Positions 48,389-61,817 are shown, counted from the first letter of the stretch. The stretch is 64,000 nucleotides of DNA from Nematostella vectensis (GCF_932526225.1 NC_064041.1:12142340-12206339); one strand, 5' to 3'. Notes: generated from the sequence alone by a model not told the origin. Translations and numbers: made by a program.

Positions 48389-49162
48389 TTTCTTTTTCAT
48401 TTTTTTTCTAAACTATAAAGAAAAAGTTAGTGCAGGTTGGTCATTGTCTAAGCTAAAGAAATCCCTCAGTTGTATGCGTTCTCAACTCGATCTATAGACA
48501 ATTCAGGCATACTCAGCGACCGTATTGTAATCAAAATCGCGGTCGTAAACGTTCGCAAACGTTCAGCAGATTCAAGTAGAGTCATAATATTACAAGCGAT
48601 CAGATCAGTGGATTGTGAAAGCCTGTAAGAGCGTTAGTACTCGCATAGGAAATGTCTCTCAATGCAGTAAAATACTATGAGAGAAAGTGCGCAGTATTAT
48701 CGCATTGGTCGCGCGTTTACACCGCGAGTGAACACGAACATTACTCAGCTAGCATCTCATACAAGCTGAGATGCCATTCATAGCGTAAACCTTGTCCAAA
48801 TAAATGCTTTTCGAGATCATGTTTTCACTCACTATAATAAAGCGCGAAGGTTGCAAAGCAGCGCGCGTATTCCACTGTTCTATTTTAGTGACGAAACAGT
48901 CGCACTGAACTTTCATCGCCGGTTAGCAACAACTGATCAAAACACAGCTCACCTTCGCTCGTTTCATCGCAAAAACACCGCTAGAATGCAGACCAAACAC
49001 GACTAAAGCCTCTGCCCACCATGACGGTAATGTGAGAGCAAGTTGTTCGCTATTAGAAGTTAGAAATTTTACAATAGTTGACTGATTACAAGCGGTGTGA
49101 AGTCCGTGCTTCACGAGTCGCTCGTTGTGATTGTGTTGTGATTACACTTGATTCGTATTGTT

Positions 49163-49199
<37 letters not shown>

Positions 49200-49205
49200 A
49201 TTATA

Positions 49206-49237
<32 letters not shown>

Positions 49238-49328
49238 GGGGTCAACCCAATCGAAGTGCAATGAGAGGGCCTCACCCTGAGAGGACCGCCTTGGTGATCA
49301 CGGTAAACCTCCCGCGTCAGGTAAGTAT
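49163..49328 (-). ncRNA. U1: U1 snRNA (block C, unit 5)
   Basis: Same as the U1 at 22785-22950. Confidence 0.96.
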
Positions 49329-49526
49329 GAGTTTATTTGGCGTCCCTGTACACCGACTGTCCCCGGCTGATTTCATCCTCCATGTGGGAACGGTGCATCG
49401 CGGTGATTATGACCCGTCGTCTTAATGACGATCCTGTCTCTTATTGATCTCTCCCGCTATAGCTCGCATGAACAGCACGTAAATGATGCTCGAGGTGTTG
49501 CTTGAATGTGTCTTCCCGAAAGGGAA

Positions 49527-49714
49527 GGGGGCCGTACTCGGAGGTAGTGCAATACCGAGACAACCCGTGGCTGGGACGCAGCAAGCCGCTTATTCCACAG
49601 CCAGTTTCCAAAAATCAGTTTAATATATGAGCTACTCAATGAGCAGCGTATCAGATATTAAGCTGATAAGAACAGATACTACACTTGATCTTAGCCAAAA
49701 GGCCGAGAAGCGAT
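49527..49714 (-). ncRNA. U2: U2 snRNA (block C, unit 5)
   Basis: Same as the U2 at 23149-23336. Confidence 0.96.
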
Positions 49715-49971
49715 GCAGAATCTGGCTCGGACTACAGGGAGCGTTTATCATTCTAGGCCTCCGCCATGTGGGTGACGGACTCGGTTTTAGGCCCTTCTGC
49801 CTCCTAAGATCACATGTGATGATCAGTCATGAACGTAGTGCTATCACGTACGAGCAGTATTCGCTTGATACAGCGTCTTTGCGAGTGCAATGAGACATTT
49901 TTACCGCGCTAGTGCGTGCGTACGTTCTCACCGCACCGCTATAAAAGTCTAAAATATCACCGAGATCTTTC

Positions 49972-49999
49972 GTCTACGGCCATACCATCGAGAAAACAC

Positions 50000-50030
<31 letters not shown>

Positions 50031-50090
50031 GATTGGGCGCGGTTAGTACTTGGATGGGTGACCGCCTGGGAATACCGCGTGCTGTAGGCA
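49972..50090 (+). rRNA. 5S: 5S ribosomal RNA (block C, unit 5)
   Basis: Same as the 5S at 23594-23712. Confidence 0.97.
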
Positions 50091-50864
50091 TTTCTTTTTC
50101 ATTTTTTTTCTAAACTATAAAGAAAAAGTTAGTGCAGGTTGGTCATTGTCTAAGCTAAAGAAATCCCTCAGTTGTATGCGTTCTCAACTCGATCTATAGA
50201 CAATTCAGGCATACTCAGCGACCGTATTGTAATCAAAATCGCGGTCGTAAACGTTCGCAAACGTTCAGCAGATTCAAGTAGAGTCATAATATTACAAGCG
50301 ATCAGATCAGTGGATTGTGAAAGCCTGTAAGAGCGTTAGTACTCGCATAGGAAATGTCTCTCAATGCAGTAAAATACTATGAGAGAAAGTGCGCAGTATT
50401 ATCGCATTGGTCGCGCGTTTACACCGCGAGTGAACACGAACATTACTCAGCTAGCATCTCATACAAGCTGAGATGCCATTCATAGCGTAAACCTTGTCCA
50501 AATAAATGCTTTTCGAGATCATGTTTTCACTCACTATAATAAAGCGCGAAGGTTGCAAAGCAGCGCGCGTATTCCACTGTTCTATTTTAGTGACGAAACA
50601 GTCGCACTGAACTTTCATCGCCGGTTAGCAACAACTGATCAAAACACAGCTCACCTTCGCTCGTTTCATCGCAAAAACACCGCTAGAATGCAGACCAAAC
50701 ACGACTAAAGCCTCTGCCCACCATGACGGTAATGTGAGAGCAAGTTGTTCGCTATTAGAAGTTAGAAATTTTACAATAGTTGACTGATTACAAGCGGTGT
50801 GAAGTCCGTGCTTCACGAGTCGCTCGTTGTGATTGTGTTGTGATTACACTTGATTCGTATTGTT

Positions 50865-50901
<37 letters not shown>

Positions 50902-50907
50902 ATTATA

Positions 50908-50939
<32 letters not shown>

Positions 50940-51030
50940 GGGGTCAACCCAATCGAAGTGCAATGAGAGGGCCTCACCCTGAGAGGACCGCCTTGGTGAT
51001 CACGGTAAACCTCCCGCGTCAGGTAAGTAT
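50865..51030 (-). ncRNA. U1: U1 snRNA (block C, unit 6)
   Basis: Same as the U1 at 22785-22950. Confidence 0.96.
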
Positions 51031-51228
51031 GAGTTTATTTGGCGTCCCTGTACACCGACTGTCCCCGGCTGATTTCATCCTCCATGTGGGAACGGTGCAT
51101 CGCGGTGATTATGACCCGTCGTCTTAATGACGATCCTGTCTCTTATTGATCTCTCCCGCTATAGCTCGCATGAACAGCACGTAAATGATGCTCGAGGTGT
51201 TGCTTGAATGTGTCTTCCCGAAAGGGAA

Positions 51229-51416
51229 GGGGGCCGTACTCGGAGGTAGTGCAATACCGAGACAACCCGTGGCTGGGACGCAGCAAGCCGCTTATTCCAC
51301 AGCCAGTTTCCAAAAATCAGTTTAATATATGAGCTACTCAATGAGCAGCGTATCAGATATTAAGCTGATAAGAACAGATACTACACTTGATCTTAGCCAA
51401 AAGGCCGAGAAGCGAT
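51229..51416 (-). ncRNA. U2: U2 snRNA (block C, unit 6)
   Basis: Same as the U2 at 23149-23336. Confidence 0.96.
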
Positions 51417-51673
51417 GCAGAATCTGGCTCGGACTACAGGGAGCGTTTATCATTCTAGGCCTCCGCCATGTGGGTGACGGACTCGGTTTTAGGCCCTTCT
51501 GCCTCCTAAGATCACATGTGATGATCAGTCATGAACGTAGTGCTATCACGTACGAGCAGTATTCGCTTGATACAGCGTCTTTGCGAGTGCAATGAGACAT
51601 TTTTACCGCGCTAGTGCGTGCGTACGTTCTCACCGCACCGCTATAAAAGTCTAAAATATCACCGAGATCTTTC

Positions 51674-51701
51674 GTCTACGGCCATACCATCGAGAAAACA
51701 C

Positions 51702-51732
<31 letters not shown>

Positions 51733-51792
51733 GATTGGGCGCGGTTAGTACTTGGATGGGTGACCGCCTGGGAATACCGCGTGCTGTAGGCA
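51674..51792 (+). rRNA. 5S: 5S ribosomal RNA (block C, unit 6)
   Basis: Same as the 5S at 23594-23712. Confidence 0.97.
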
Positions 51793-52566
51793 TTTCTTTT
51801 TCATTTTTTTTCTAAACTATAAAGAAAAAGTTAGTGCAGGTTGGTCATTGTCTAAGCTAAAGAAATCCCTCAGTTGTATGCGTTCTCAACTCGATCTATA
51901 GACAATTCAGGCATACTCAGCGACCGTATTGTAATCAAAATCGCGGTCGTAAACGTTCGCAAACGTTCAGCAGATTCAAGTAGAGTCATAATATTACAAG
52001 CGATCAGATCAGTGGATTGTGAAAGCCTGTAAGAGCGTTAGTACTCGCATAGGAAATGTCTCTCAATGCAGTAAAATACTATGAGAGAAAGTGCGCAGTA
52101 TTATCGCATTGGTCGCGCGTTTACACCGCGAGTGAACACGAACATTACTCAGCTAGCATCTCATACAAGCTGAGATGCCATTCATAGCGTAAACCTTGTC
52201 CAAATAAATGCTTTTCGAGATCATGTTTTCACTCACTATAATAAAGCGCGAAGGTTGCAAAGCAGCGCGCGTATTCCACTGTTCTATTTTAGTGACGAAA
52301 CAGTCGCACTGAACTTTCATCGCCGGTTAGCAACAACTGATCAAAACACAGCTCACCTTCGCTCGTTTCATCGCAAAAACACCGCTAGAATGCAGACCAA
52401 ACACGACTAAAGCCTCTGCCCACCATGACGGTAATGTGAGAGCAAGTTGTTCGCTATTAGAAGTTAGAAATTTTACAATAGTTGACTGATTACAAGCGGT
52501 GTGAAGTCCGTGCTTCACGAGTCGCTCGTTGTGATTGTGTTGTGATTACACTTGATTCGTATTGTT

Positions 52567-52603
<37 letters not shown>

Positions 52604-52609
52604 ATTATA

Positions 52610-52641
<32 letters not shown>

Positions 52642-52732
52642 GGGGTCAACCCAATCGAAGTGCAATGAGAGGGCCTCACCCTGAGAGGACCGCCTTGGTG
52701 ATCACGGTAAACCTCCCGCGTCAGGTAAGTAT
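52567..52732 (-). ncRNA. U1: U1 snRNA (block C, unit 7)
   Basis: Same as the U1 at 22785-22950. Confidence 0.96.
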
Positions 52733-52930
52733 GAGTTTATTTGGCGTCCCTGTACACCGACTGTCCCCGGCTGATTTCATCCTCCATGTGGGAACGGTGC
52801 ATCGCGGTGATTATGACCCGTCGTCTTAATGACGATCCTGTCTCTTATTGATCTCTCCCGCTATAGCTCGCATGAACAGCACGTAAATGATGCTCGAGGT
52901 GTTGCTTGAATGTGTCTTCCCGAAAGGGAA

Positions 52931-53118
52931 GGGGGCCGTACTCGGAGGTAGTGCAATACCGAGACAACCCGTGGCTGGGACGCAGCAAGCCGCTTATTCC
53001 ACAGCCAGTTTCCAAAAATCAGTTTAATATATGAGCTACTCAATGAGCAGCGTATCAGATATTAAGCTGATAAGAACAGATACTACACTTGATCTTAGCC
53101 AAAAGGCCGAGAAGCGAT
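52931..53118 (-). ncRNA. U2: U2 snRNA (block C, unit 7)
   Basis: Same as the U2 at 23149-23336. Confidence 0.96.
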
Positions 53119-53375
53119 GCAGAATCTGGCTCGGACTACAGGGAGCGTTTATCATTCTAGGCCTCCGCCATGTGGGTGACGGACTCGGTTTTAGGCCCTT
53201 CTGCCTCCTAAGATCACATGTGATGATCAGTCATGAACGTAGTGCTATCACGTACGAGCAGTATTCGCTTGATACAGCGTCTTTGCGAGTGCAATGAGAC
53301 ATTTTTACCGCGCTAGTGCGTGCGTACGTTCTCACCGCACCGCTATAAAAGTCTAAAATATCACCGAGATCTTTC

Positions 53376-53403
53376 GTCTACGGCCATACCATCGAGAAAA
53401 CAC

Positions 53404-53434
<31 letters not shown>

Positions 53435-53494
53435 GATTGGGCGCGGTTAGTACTTGGATGGGTGACCGCCTGGGAATACCGCGTGCTGTAGGCA
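53376..53494 (+). rRNA. 5S: 5S ribosomal RNA (block C, unit 7)
   Basis: Same as the 5S at 23594-23712. The long spacer after it carries the A-to-G change at 54035. Confidence 0.97.
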
Positions 53495-54268
53495 TTTCTT
53501 TTTCATTTTTTTTCTAAACTATAAAGAAAAAGTTAGTGCAGGTTGGTCATTGTCTAAGCTAAAGAAATCCCTCAGTTGTATGCGTTCTCAACTCGATCTA
53601 TAGACAATTCAGGCATACTCAGCGACCGTATTGTAATCAAAATCGCGGTCGTAAACGTTCGCAAACGTTCAGCAGATTCAAGTAGAGTCATAATATTACA
53701 AGCGATCAGATCAGTGGATTGTGAAAGCCTGTAAGAGCGTTAGTACTCGCATAGGAAATGTCTCTCAATGCAGTAAAATACTATGAGAGAAAGTGCGCAG
53801 TATTATCGCATTGGTCGCGCGTTTACACCGCGAGTGAACACGAACATTACTCAGCTAGCATCTCATACAAGCTGAGATGCCATTCATAGCGTAAACCTTG
53901 TCCAAATAAATGCTTTTCGAGATCATGTTTTCACTCACTATAATAAAGCGCGAAGGTTGCAAAGCAGCGCGCGTATTCCACTGTTCTATTTTAGTGACGA
54001 AACAGTCGCACTGAACTTTCATCGCCGGTTAGCAGCAACTGATCAAAACACAGCTCACCTTCGCTCGTTTCATCGCAAAAACACCGCTAGAATGCAGACC
54101 AAACACGACTAAAGCCTCTGCCCACCATGACGGTAATGTGAGAGCAAGTTGTTCGCTATTAGAAGTTAGAAATTTTACAATAGTTGACTGATTACAAGCG
54201 GTGTGAAGTCCGTGCTTCACGAGTCGCTCGTTGTGATTGTGTTGTGATTACACTTGATTCGTATTGTT

Positions 54269-54305
<37 letters not shown>

Positions 54306-54311
54306 ATTATA

Positions 54312-54343
<32 letters not shown>

Positions 54344-54434
54344 GGGGTCAACCCAATCGAAGTGCAATGAGAGGGCCTCACCCTGAGAGGACCGCCTTGG
54401 TGATCACGGTAAACCTCCCGCGTCAGGTAAGTAT
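54269..54434 (-). ncRNA. U1: U1 snRNA (block C, unit 8)
   Basis: Same as the U1 at 22785-22950. Confidence 0.96.
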
Positions 54435-54632
54435 GAGTTTATTTGGCGTCCCTGTACACCGACTGTCCCCGGCTGATTTCATCCTCCATGTGGGAACGGT
54501 GCATCGCGGTGATTATGACCCGTCGTCTTAATGACGATCCTGTCTCTTATTGATCTCTCCCGCTATAGCTCGCATGAACAGCACGTAAATGATGCTCGAG
54601 GTGTTGCTTGAATGTGTCTTCCCGAAAGGGAA

Positions 54633-54820
54633 GGGGGCCGTACTCGGAGGTAGTGCAATACCGAGACAACCCGTGGCTGGGACGCAGCAAGCCGCTTATT
54701 CCACAGCCAGTTTCCAAAAATCAGTTTAATATATGAGCTACTCAATGAGCAGCGTATCAGATATTAAGCTGATAAGAACAGATACTACACTTGATCTTAG
54801 CCAAAAGGCCGAGAAGCGAT
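54633..54820 (-). ncRNA. U2: U2 snRNA (block C, unit 8)
   Basis: Same as the U2 at 23149-23336. Confidence 0.96.
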
Positions 54821-55077
54821 GCAGAATCTGGCTCGGACTACAGGGAGCGTTTATCATTCTAGGCCTCCGCCATGTGGGTGACGGACTCGGTTTTAGGCCC
54901 TTCTGCCTCCTAAGATCACATGTGATGATCAGTCATGAACGTAGTGCTATCACGTACGAGCAGTATTCGCTTGATACAGCGTCTTTGCGAGTGCAATGAG
55001 ACATTTTTACCGCGCTAGTGCGTGCGTACGTTCTCACCGCACCGCTATAAAAGTCTAAAATATCACCGAGATCTTTC

Positions 55078-55105
55078 GTCTACGGCCATACCATCGAGAA
55101 AACAC

Positions 55106-55136
<31 letters not shown>

Positions 55137-55196
55137 GATTGGGCGCGGTTAGTACTTGGATGGGTGACCGCCTGGGAATACCGCGTGCTGTAGGCA
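55078..55196 (+). rRNA. 5S: 5S ribosomal RNA (block C, unit 8)
   Basis: Same as the 5S at 23594-23712. Confidence 0.97.
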
Positions 55197-55970
55197 TTTC
55201 TTTTTCATTTTTTTTCTAAACTATAAAGAAAAAGTTAGTGCAGGTTGGTCATTGTCTAAGCTAAAGAAATCCCTCAGTTGTATGCGTTCTCAACTCGATC
55301 TATAGACAATTCAGGCATACTCAGCGACCGTATTGTAATCAAAATCGCGGTCGTAAACGTTCGCAAACGTTCAGCAGATTCAAGTAGAGTCATAATATTA
55401 CAAGCGATCAGATCAGTGGATTGTGAAAGCCTGTAAGAGCGTTAGTACTCGCATAGGAAATGTCTCTCAATGCAGTAAAATACTATGAGAGAAAGTGCGC
55501 AGTATTATCGCATTGGTCGCGCGTTTACACCGCGAGTGAACACGAACATTACTCAGCTAGCATCTCATACAAGCTGAGATGCCATTCATAGCGTAAACCT
55601 TGTCCAAATAAATGCTTTTCGAGATCATGTTTTCACTCACTATAATAAAGCGCGAAGGTTGCAAAGCAGCGCGCGTATTCCACTGTTCTATTTTAGTGAC
55701 GAAACAGTCGCACTGAACTTTCATCGCCGGTTAGCAACAACTGATCAAAACACAGCTCACCTTCGCTCGTTTCATCGCAAAAACACCGCTAGAATGCAGA
55801 CCAAACACGACTAAAGCCTCTGCCCACCATGACGGTAATGTGAGAGCAAGTTGTTCGCTATTAGAAGTTAGAAATTTTACAATAGTTGACTGATTACAAG
55901 CGGTGTGAAGTCCGTGCTTCACGAGTCGCTCGTTGTGATTGTGTTGTGATTACACTTGATTCGTATTGTT

Positions 55971-56007
<37 letters not shown>

Positions 56008-56013
56008 ATTATA

Positions 56014-56045
<32 letters not shown>

Positions 56046-56136
56046 GGGGTCAACCCAATCGAAGTGCAATGAGAGGGCCTCACCCTGAGAGGACCGCCTT
56101 GGTGATCACGGTAAACCTCCCGCGTCAGGTAAGTAT
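55971..56136 (-). ncRNA. U1: U1 snRNA (block C, unit 9)
   Basis: Same as the U1 at 22785-22950. Confidence 0.96.
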
Positions 56137-56334
56137 GAGTTTATTTGGCGTCCCTGTACACCGACTGTCCCCGGCTGATTTCATCCTCCATGTGGGAACG
56201 GTGCATCGCGGTGATTATGACCCGTCGTCTTAATGACGATCCTGTCTCTTATTGATCTCTCCCGCTATAGCTCGCATGAACAGCACGTAAATGATGCTCG
56301 AGGTGTTGCTTGAATGTGTCTTCCCGAAAGGGAA

Positions 56335-56522
56335 GGGGGCCGTACTCGGAGGTAGTGCAATACCGAGACAACCCGTGGCTGGGACGCAGCAAGCCGCTTA
56401 TTCCACAGCCAGTTTCCAAAAATCAGTTTAATATATGAGCTACTCAATGAGCAGCGTATCAGATATTAAGCTGATAAGAACAGATACTACACTTGATCTT
56501 AGCCAAAAGGCCGAGAAGCGAT
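56335..56522 (-). ncRNA. U2: U2 snRNA (block C, unit 9)
   Basis: Same as the U2 at 23149-23336. Confidence 0.96.
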
Positions 56523-56779
56523 GCAGAATCTGGCTCGGACTACAGGGAGCGTTTATCATTCTAGGCCTCCGCCATGTGGGTGACGGACTCGGTTTTAGGC
56601 CCTTCTGCCTCCTAAGATCACATGTGATGATCAGTCATGAACGTAGTGCTATCACGTACGAGCAGTATTCGCTTGATACAGCGTCTTTGCGAGTGCAATG
56701 AGACATTTTTACCGCGCTAGTGCGTGCGTACGTTCTCACCGCACCGCTATAAAAGTCTAAAATATCACCGAGATCTTTC

Positions 56780-56807
56780 GTCTACGGCCATACCATCGAG
56801 AAAACAC

Positions 56808-56838
<31 letters not shown>

Positions 56839-56898
56839 GATTGGGCGCGGTTAGTACTTGGATGGGTGACCGCCTGGGAATACCGCGTGCTGTAGGCA
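56780..56898 (+). rRNA. 5S: 5S ribosomal RNA (block C, unit 9)
   Basis: Same as the 5S at 23594-23712. Confidence 0.97.
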
Positions 56899-57672
56899 TT
56901 TCTTTTTCATTTTTTTTCTAAACTATAAAGAAAAAGTTAGTGCAGGTTGGTCATTGTCTAAGCTAAAGAAATCCCTCAGTTGTATGCGTTCTCAACTCGA
57001 TCTATAGACAATTCAGGCATACTCAGCGACCGTATTGTAATCAAAATCGCGGTCGTAAACGTTCGCAAACGTTCAGCAGATTCAAGTAGAGTCATAATAT
57101 TACAAGCGATCAGATCAGTGGATTGTGAAAGCCTGTAAGAGCGTTAGTACTCGCATAGGAAATGTCTCTCAATGCAGTAAAATACTATGAGAGAAAGTGC
57201 GCAGTATTATCGCATTGGTCGCGCGTTTACACCGCGAGTGAACACGAACATTACTCAGCTAGCATCTCATACAAGCTGAGATGCCATTCATAGCGTAAAC
57301 CTTGTCCAAATAAATGCTTTTCGAGATCATGTTTTCACTCACTATAATAAAGCGCGAAGGTTGCAAAGCAGCGCGCGTATTCCACTGTTCTATTTTAGTG
57401 ACGAAACAGTCGCACTGAACTTTCATCGCCGGTTAGCAACAACTGATCAAAACACAGCTCACCTTCGCTCGTTTCATCGCAAAAACACCGCTAGAATGCA
57501 GACCAAACACGACTAAAGCCTCTGCCCACCATGACGGTAATGTGAGAGCAAGTTGTTCGCTATTAGAAGTTAGAAATTTTACAATAGTTGACTGATTACA
57601 AGCGGTGTGAAGTCCGTGCTTCACGAGTCGCTCGTTGTGATTGTGTTGTGATTACACTTGATTCGTATTGTT

Positions 57673-57709
<37 letters not shown>

Positions 57710-57715
57710 ATTATA

Positions 57716-57747
<32 letters not shown>

Positions 57748-57838
57748 GGGGTCAACCCAATCGAAGTGCAATGAGAGGGCCTCACCCTGAGAGGACCGCC
57801 TTGGTGATCACGGTAAACCTCCCGCGTCAGGTAAGTAT
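57673..57838 (-). ncRNA. U1: U1 snRNA (block C, unit 10)
   Basis: Same as the U1 at 22785-22950. Confidence 0.96.
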
Positions 57839-58036
57839 GAGTTTATTTGGCGTCCCTGTACACCGACTGTCCCCGGCTGATTTCATCCTCCATGTGGGAA
57901 CGGTGCATCGCGGTGATTATGACCCGTCGTCTTAATGACGATCCTGTCTCTTATTGATCTCTCCCGCTATAGCTCGCATGAACAGCACGTAAATGATGCT
58001 CGAGGTGTTGCTTGAATGTGTCTTCCCGAAAGGGAA

Positions 58037-58224
58037 GGGGGCCGTACTCGGAGGTAGTGCAATACCGAGACAACCCGTGGCTGGGACGCAGCAAGCCGCT
58101 TATTCCACAGCCAGTTTCCAAAAATCAGTTTAATATATGAGCTACTCAATGAGCAGCGTATCAGATATTAAGCTGATAAGAACAGATACTACACTTGATC
58201 TTAGCCAAAAGGCCGAGAAGCGAT
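58037..58224 (-). ncRNA. U2: U2 snRNA (block C, unit 10)
   Basis: Same as the U2 at 23149-23336. Confidence 0.96.
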
Positions 58225-58481
58225 GCAGAATCTGGCTCGGACTACAGGGAGCGTTTATCATTCTAGGCCTCCGCCATGTGGGTGACGGACTCGGTTTTAG
58301 GCCCTTCTGCCTCCTAAGATCACATGTGATGATCAGTCATGAACGTAGTGCTATCACGTACGAGCAGTATTCGCTTGATACAGCGTCTTTGCGAGTGCAA
58401 TGAGACATTTTTACCGCGCTAGTGCGTGCGTACGTTCTCACCGCACCGCTATAAAAGTCTAAAATATCACCGAGATCTTTC

Positions 58482-58509
58482 GTCTACGGCCATACCATCG
58501 AGAAAACAC

Positions 58510-58540
<31 letters not shown>

Positions 58541-58600
58541 GATTGGGCGCGGTTAGTACTTGGATGGGTGACCGCCTGGGAATACCGCGTGCTGTAGGCA
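58482..58600 (+). rRNA. 5S: 5S ribosomal RNA (block C, unit 10)
   Basis: Same as the 5S at 23594-23712. Confidence 0.97.
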
Positions 58601-59374
58601 TTTCTTTTTCATTTTTTTTCTAAACTATAAAGAAAAAGTTAGTGCAGGTTGGTCATTGTCTAAGCTAAAGAAATCCCTCAGTTGTATGCGTTCTCAACTC
58701 GATCTATAGACAATTCAGGCATACTCAGCGACCGTATTGTAATCAAAATCGCGGTCGTAAACGTTCGCAAACGTTCAGCAGATTCAAGTAGAGTCATAAT
58801 ATTACAAGCGATCAGATCAGTGGATTGTGAAAGCCTGTAAGAGCGTTAGTACTCGCATAGGAAATGTCTCTCAATGCAGTAAAATACTATGAGAGAAAGT
58901 GCGCAGTATTATCGCATTGGTCGCGCGTTTACACCGCGAGTGAACACGAACATTACTCAGCTAGCATCTCATACAAGCTGAGATGCCATTCATAGCGTAA
59001 ACCTTGTCCAAATAAATGCTTTTCGAGATCATGTTTTCACTCACTATAATAAAGCGCGAAGGTTGCAAAGCAGCGCGCGTATTCCACTGTTCTATTTTAG
59101 TGACGAAACAGTCGCACTGAACTTTCATCGCCGGTTAGCAACAACTGATCAAAACACAGCTCACCTTCGCTCGTTTCATCGCAAAAACACCGCTAGAATG
59201 CAGACCAAACACGACTAAAGCCTCTGCCCACCATGACGGTAATGTGAGAGCAAGTTGTTCGCTATTAGAAGTTAGAAATTTTACAATAGTTGACTGATTA
59301 CAAGCGGTGTGAAGTCCGTGCTTCACGAGTCGCTCGTTGTGATTGTGTTGTGATTACACTTGATTCGTATTGTT

Positions 59375-59411
<37 letters not shown>

Positions 59412-59417
59412 ATTATA

Positions 59418-59449
<32 letters not shown>

Positions 59450-59540
59450 GGGGTCAACCCAATCGAAGTGCAATGAGAGGGCCTCACCCTGAGAGGACCG
59501 CCTTGGTGATCACGGTAAACCTCCCGCGTCAGGTAAGTAT
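59375..59540 (-). ncRNA. U1: U1 snRNA (block C, unit 11)
   Basis: Same as the U1 at 22785-22950. Confidence 0.96.
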
Positions 59541-59738
59541 GAGTTTATTTGGCGTCCCTGTACACCGACTGTCCCCGGCTGATTTCATCCTCCATGTGGG
59601 AACGGTGCATCGCGGTGATTATGACCCGTCGTCTTAATGACGATCCTGTCTCTTATTGATCTCTCCCGCTATAGCTCGCATGAACAGCACGTAAATGATG
59701 CTCGAGGTGTTGCTTGAATGTGTCTTCCCGAAAGGGAA

Positions 59739-59926
59739 GGGGGCCGTACTCGGAGGTAGTGCAATACCGAGACAACCCGTGGCTGGGACGCAGCAAGCCG
59801 CTTATTCCACAGCCAGTTTCCAAAAATCAGTTTAATATATGAGCTACTCAATGAGCAGCGTATCAGATATTAAGCTGATAAGAACAGATACTACACTTGA
59901 TCTTAGCCAAAAGGCCGAGAAGCGAT
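59739..59926 (-). ncRNA. U2: U2 snRNA (block C, unit 11)
   Basis: Same as the U2 at 23149-23336. Confidence 0.96.
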
Positions 59927-60183
59927 GCAGAATCTGGCTCGGACTACAGGGAGCGTTTATCATTCTAGGCCTCCGCCATGTGGGTGACGGACTCGGTTTT
60001 AGGCCCTTCTGCCTCCTAAGATCACATGTGATGATCAGTCATGAACGTAGTGCTATCACGTACGAGCAGTATTCGCTTGATACAGCGTCTTTGCGAGTGC
60101 AATGAGACATTTTTACCGCGCTAGTGCGTGCGTACGTTCTCACCGCACCGCTATAAAAGTCTAAAATATCACCGAGATCTTTC

Positions 60184-60211
60184 GTCTACGGCCATACCAT
60201 CGAGAAAACAC

Positions 60212-60242
<31 letters not shown>

Positions 60243-60302
60243 GATTGGGCGCGGTTAGTACTTGGATGGGTGACCGCCTGGGAATACCGCGTGCTGTAGG
60301 CA
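60184..60302 (+). rRNA. 5S: 5S ribosomal RNA (block C, unit 11)
   Basis: Same as the 5S at 23594-23712. Confidence 0.97.
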
Positions 60303-61076
60303 TTTCTTTTTCATTTTTTTTCTAAACTATAAAGAAAAAGTTAGTGCAGGTTGGTCATTGTCTAAGCTAAAGAAATCCCTCAGTTGTATGCGTTCTCAAC
60401 TCGATCTATAGACAATTCAGGCATACTCAGCGACCGTATTGTAATCAAAATCGCGGTCGTAAACGTTCGCAAACGTTCAGCAGATTCAAGTAGAGTCATA
60501 ATATTACAAGCGATCAGATCAGTGGATTGTGAAAGCCTGTAAGAGCGTTAGTACTCGCATAGGAAATGTCTCTCAATGCAGTAAAATACTATGAGAGAAA
60601 GTGCGCAGTATTATCGCATTGGTCGCGCGTTTACACCGCGAGTGAACACGAACATTACTCAGCTAGCATCTCATACAAGCTGAGATGCCATTCATAGCGT
60701 AAACCTTGTCCAAATAAATGCTTTTCGAGATCATGTTTTCACTCACTATAATAAAGCGCGAAGGTTGCAAAGCAGCGCGCGTATTCCACTGTTCTATTTT
60801 AGTGACGAAACAGTCGCACTGAACTTTCATCGCCGGTTAGCAACAACTGATCAAAACACAGCTCACCTTCGCTCGTTTCATCGCAAAAACACCGCTAGAA
60901 TGCAGACCAAACACGACTAAAGCCTCTGCCCACCATGACGGTAATGTGAGAGCAAGTTGTTCGCTATTAGAAGTTAGAAATTTTACAATAGTTGACTGAT
61001 TACAAGCGGTGTGAAGTCCGTGCTTCACGAGTCGCTCGTTGTGATTGTGTTGTGATTACACTTGATTCGTATTGTT

Positions 61077-61113
<37 letters not shown>

Positions 61114-61119
61114 ATTATA

Positions 61120-61151
<32 letters not shown>

Positions 61152-61242
61152 GGGGTCAACCCAATCGAAGTGCAATGAGAGGGCCTCACCCTGAGAGGAC
61201 CGCCTTGGTGATCACGGTAAACCTCCCGCGTCAGGTAAGTAT
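61077..61242 (-). ncRNA. U1: U1 snRNA (block C, unit 12)
   Basis: Same as the U1 at 22785-22950. Its U2 neighbour is cut by the gap. Confidence 0.96.
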
Positions 61243-61440
61243 GAGTTTATTTGGCGTCCCTGTACACCGACTGTCCCCGGCTGATTTCATCCTCCATGTG
61301 GGAACGGTGCATCGCGGTGATTATGACCCGTCGTCTTAATGACGATCCTGTCTCTTATTGATCTCTCCCGCTATAGCTCGCATGAACAGCACGTAAATGA
61401 TGCTCGAGGTGTTGCTTGAATGTGTCTTCCCGAAAGGGAA

Positions 61441-61557
61441 GGGGGCCGTACTCGGAGGTAGTGCAATACCGAGACAACCCGTGGCTGGGACGCAGCAAGC
61501 CGCTTATTCCACAGCCAGTTTCCAAAAATCAGTTTAATATATGAGCTACTCAATGAG
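61441..61557 (-). ncRNA. U2: U2 snRNA, 5' part lost in the gap
   Basis: Only the 3' 117 nt (U2 nt 72-188) are present, including the Sm site and stem-loop IV. The 5' part with the branch-pairing sequence falls in the N gap to the right. Confidence 0.94.
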
Positions 61558-61757
61558 NNNNNNNNNNNNNNNNNNNNNNNNNNNNNNNNNNNNNNNNNNN
61601 NNNNNNNNNNNNNNNNNNNNNNNNNNNNNNNNNNNNNNNNNNNNNNNNNNNNNNNNNNNNNNNNNNNNNNNNNNNNNNNNNNNNNNNNNNNNNNNNNNNN
61701 NNNNNNNNNNNNNNNNNNNNNNNNNNNNNNNNNNNNNNNNNNNNNNNNNNNNNNNNN
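61558..61757. other. Assembly gap (200 N) with orientation switch
   Basis: The array is inverted to the left, ending inside U2 at unit position 1494. It is in + orientation to the right, starting inside U1 at unit position 170. The size is a placeholder. Confidence 0.95.
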
Positions 61758-61785
61758 CTCATTGCACTTCGATTGGGTTGACCCC

Positions 61786-61817
<32 letters not shown>

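Larger units (their letters stand above)
41064..61557 (-). repeat. U1-5S-U2 tandem array, block C, inverted (about 12 units)
   Basis: Continues in the orientation of block B with a constant period of 1,702 bp. The one base change I saw is A to G at 54035 in the U1-5S spacer. The block starts inside a U2 gene and ends inside another. The phase jump across the preceding gap implies that its true length is 1,053 bp plus a whole number of units if the array is continuous. Confidence 0.97.

Noticed and set aside
61551-61764. CAATGAG before and CTCATTG after the third gap, as a fold-back junction
   Set aside because: The left copy is in U2 and the right copy in U1; a 7-base match between different genes across an N gap is most likely chance.
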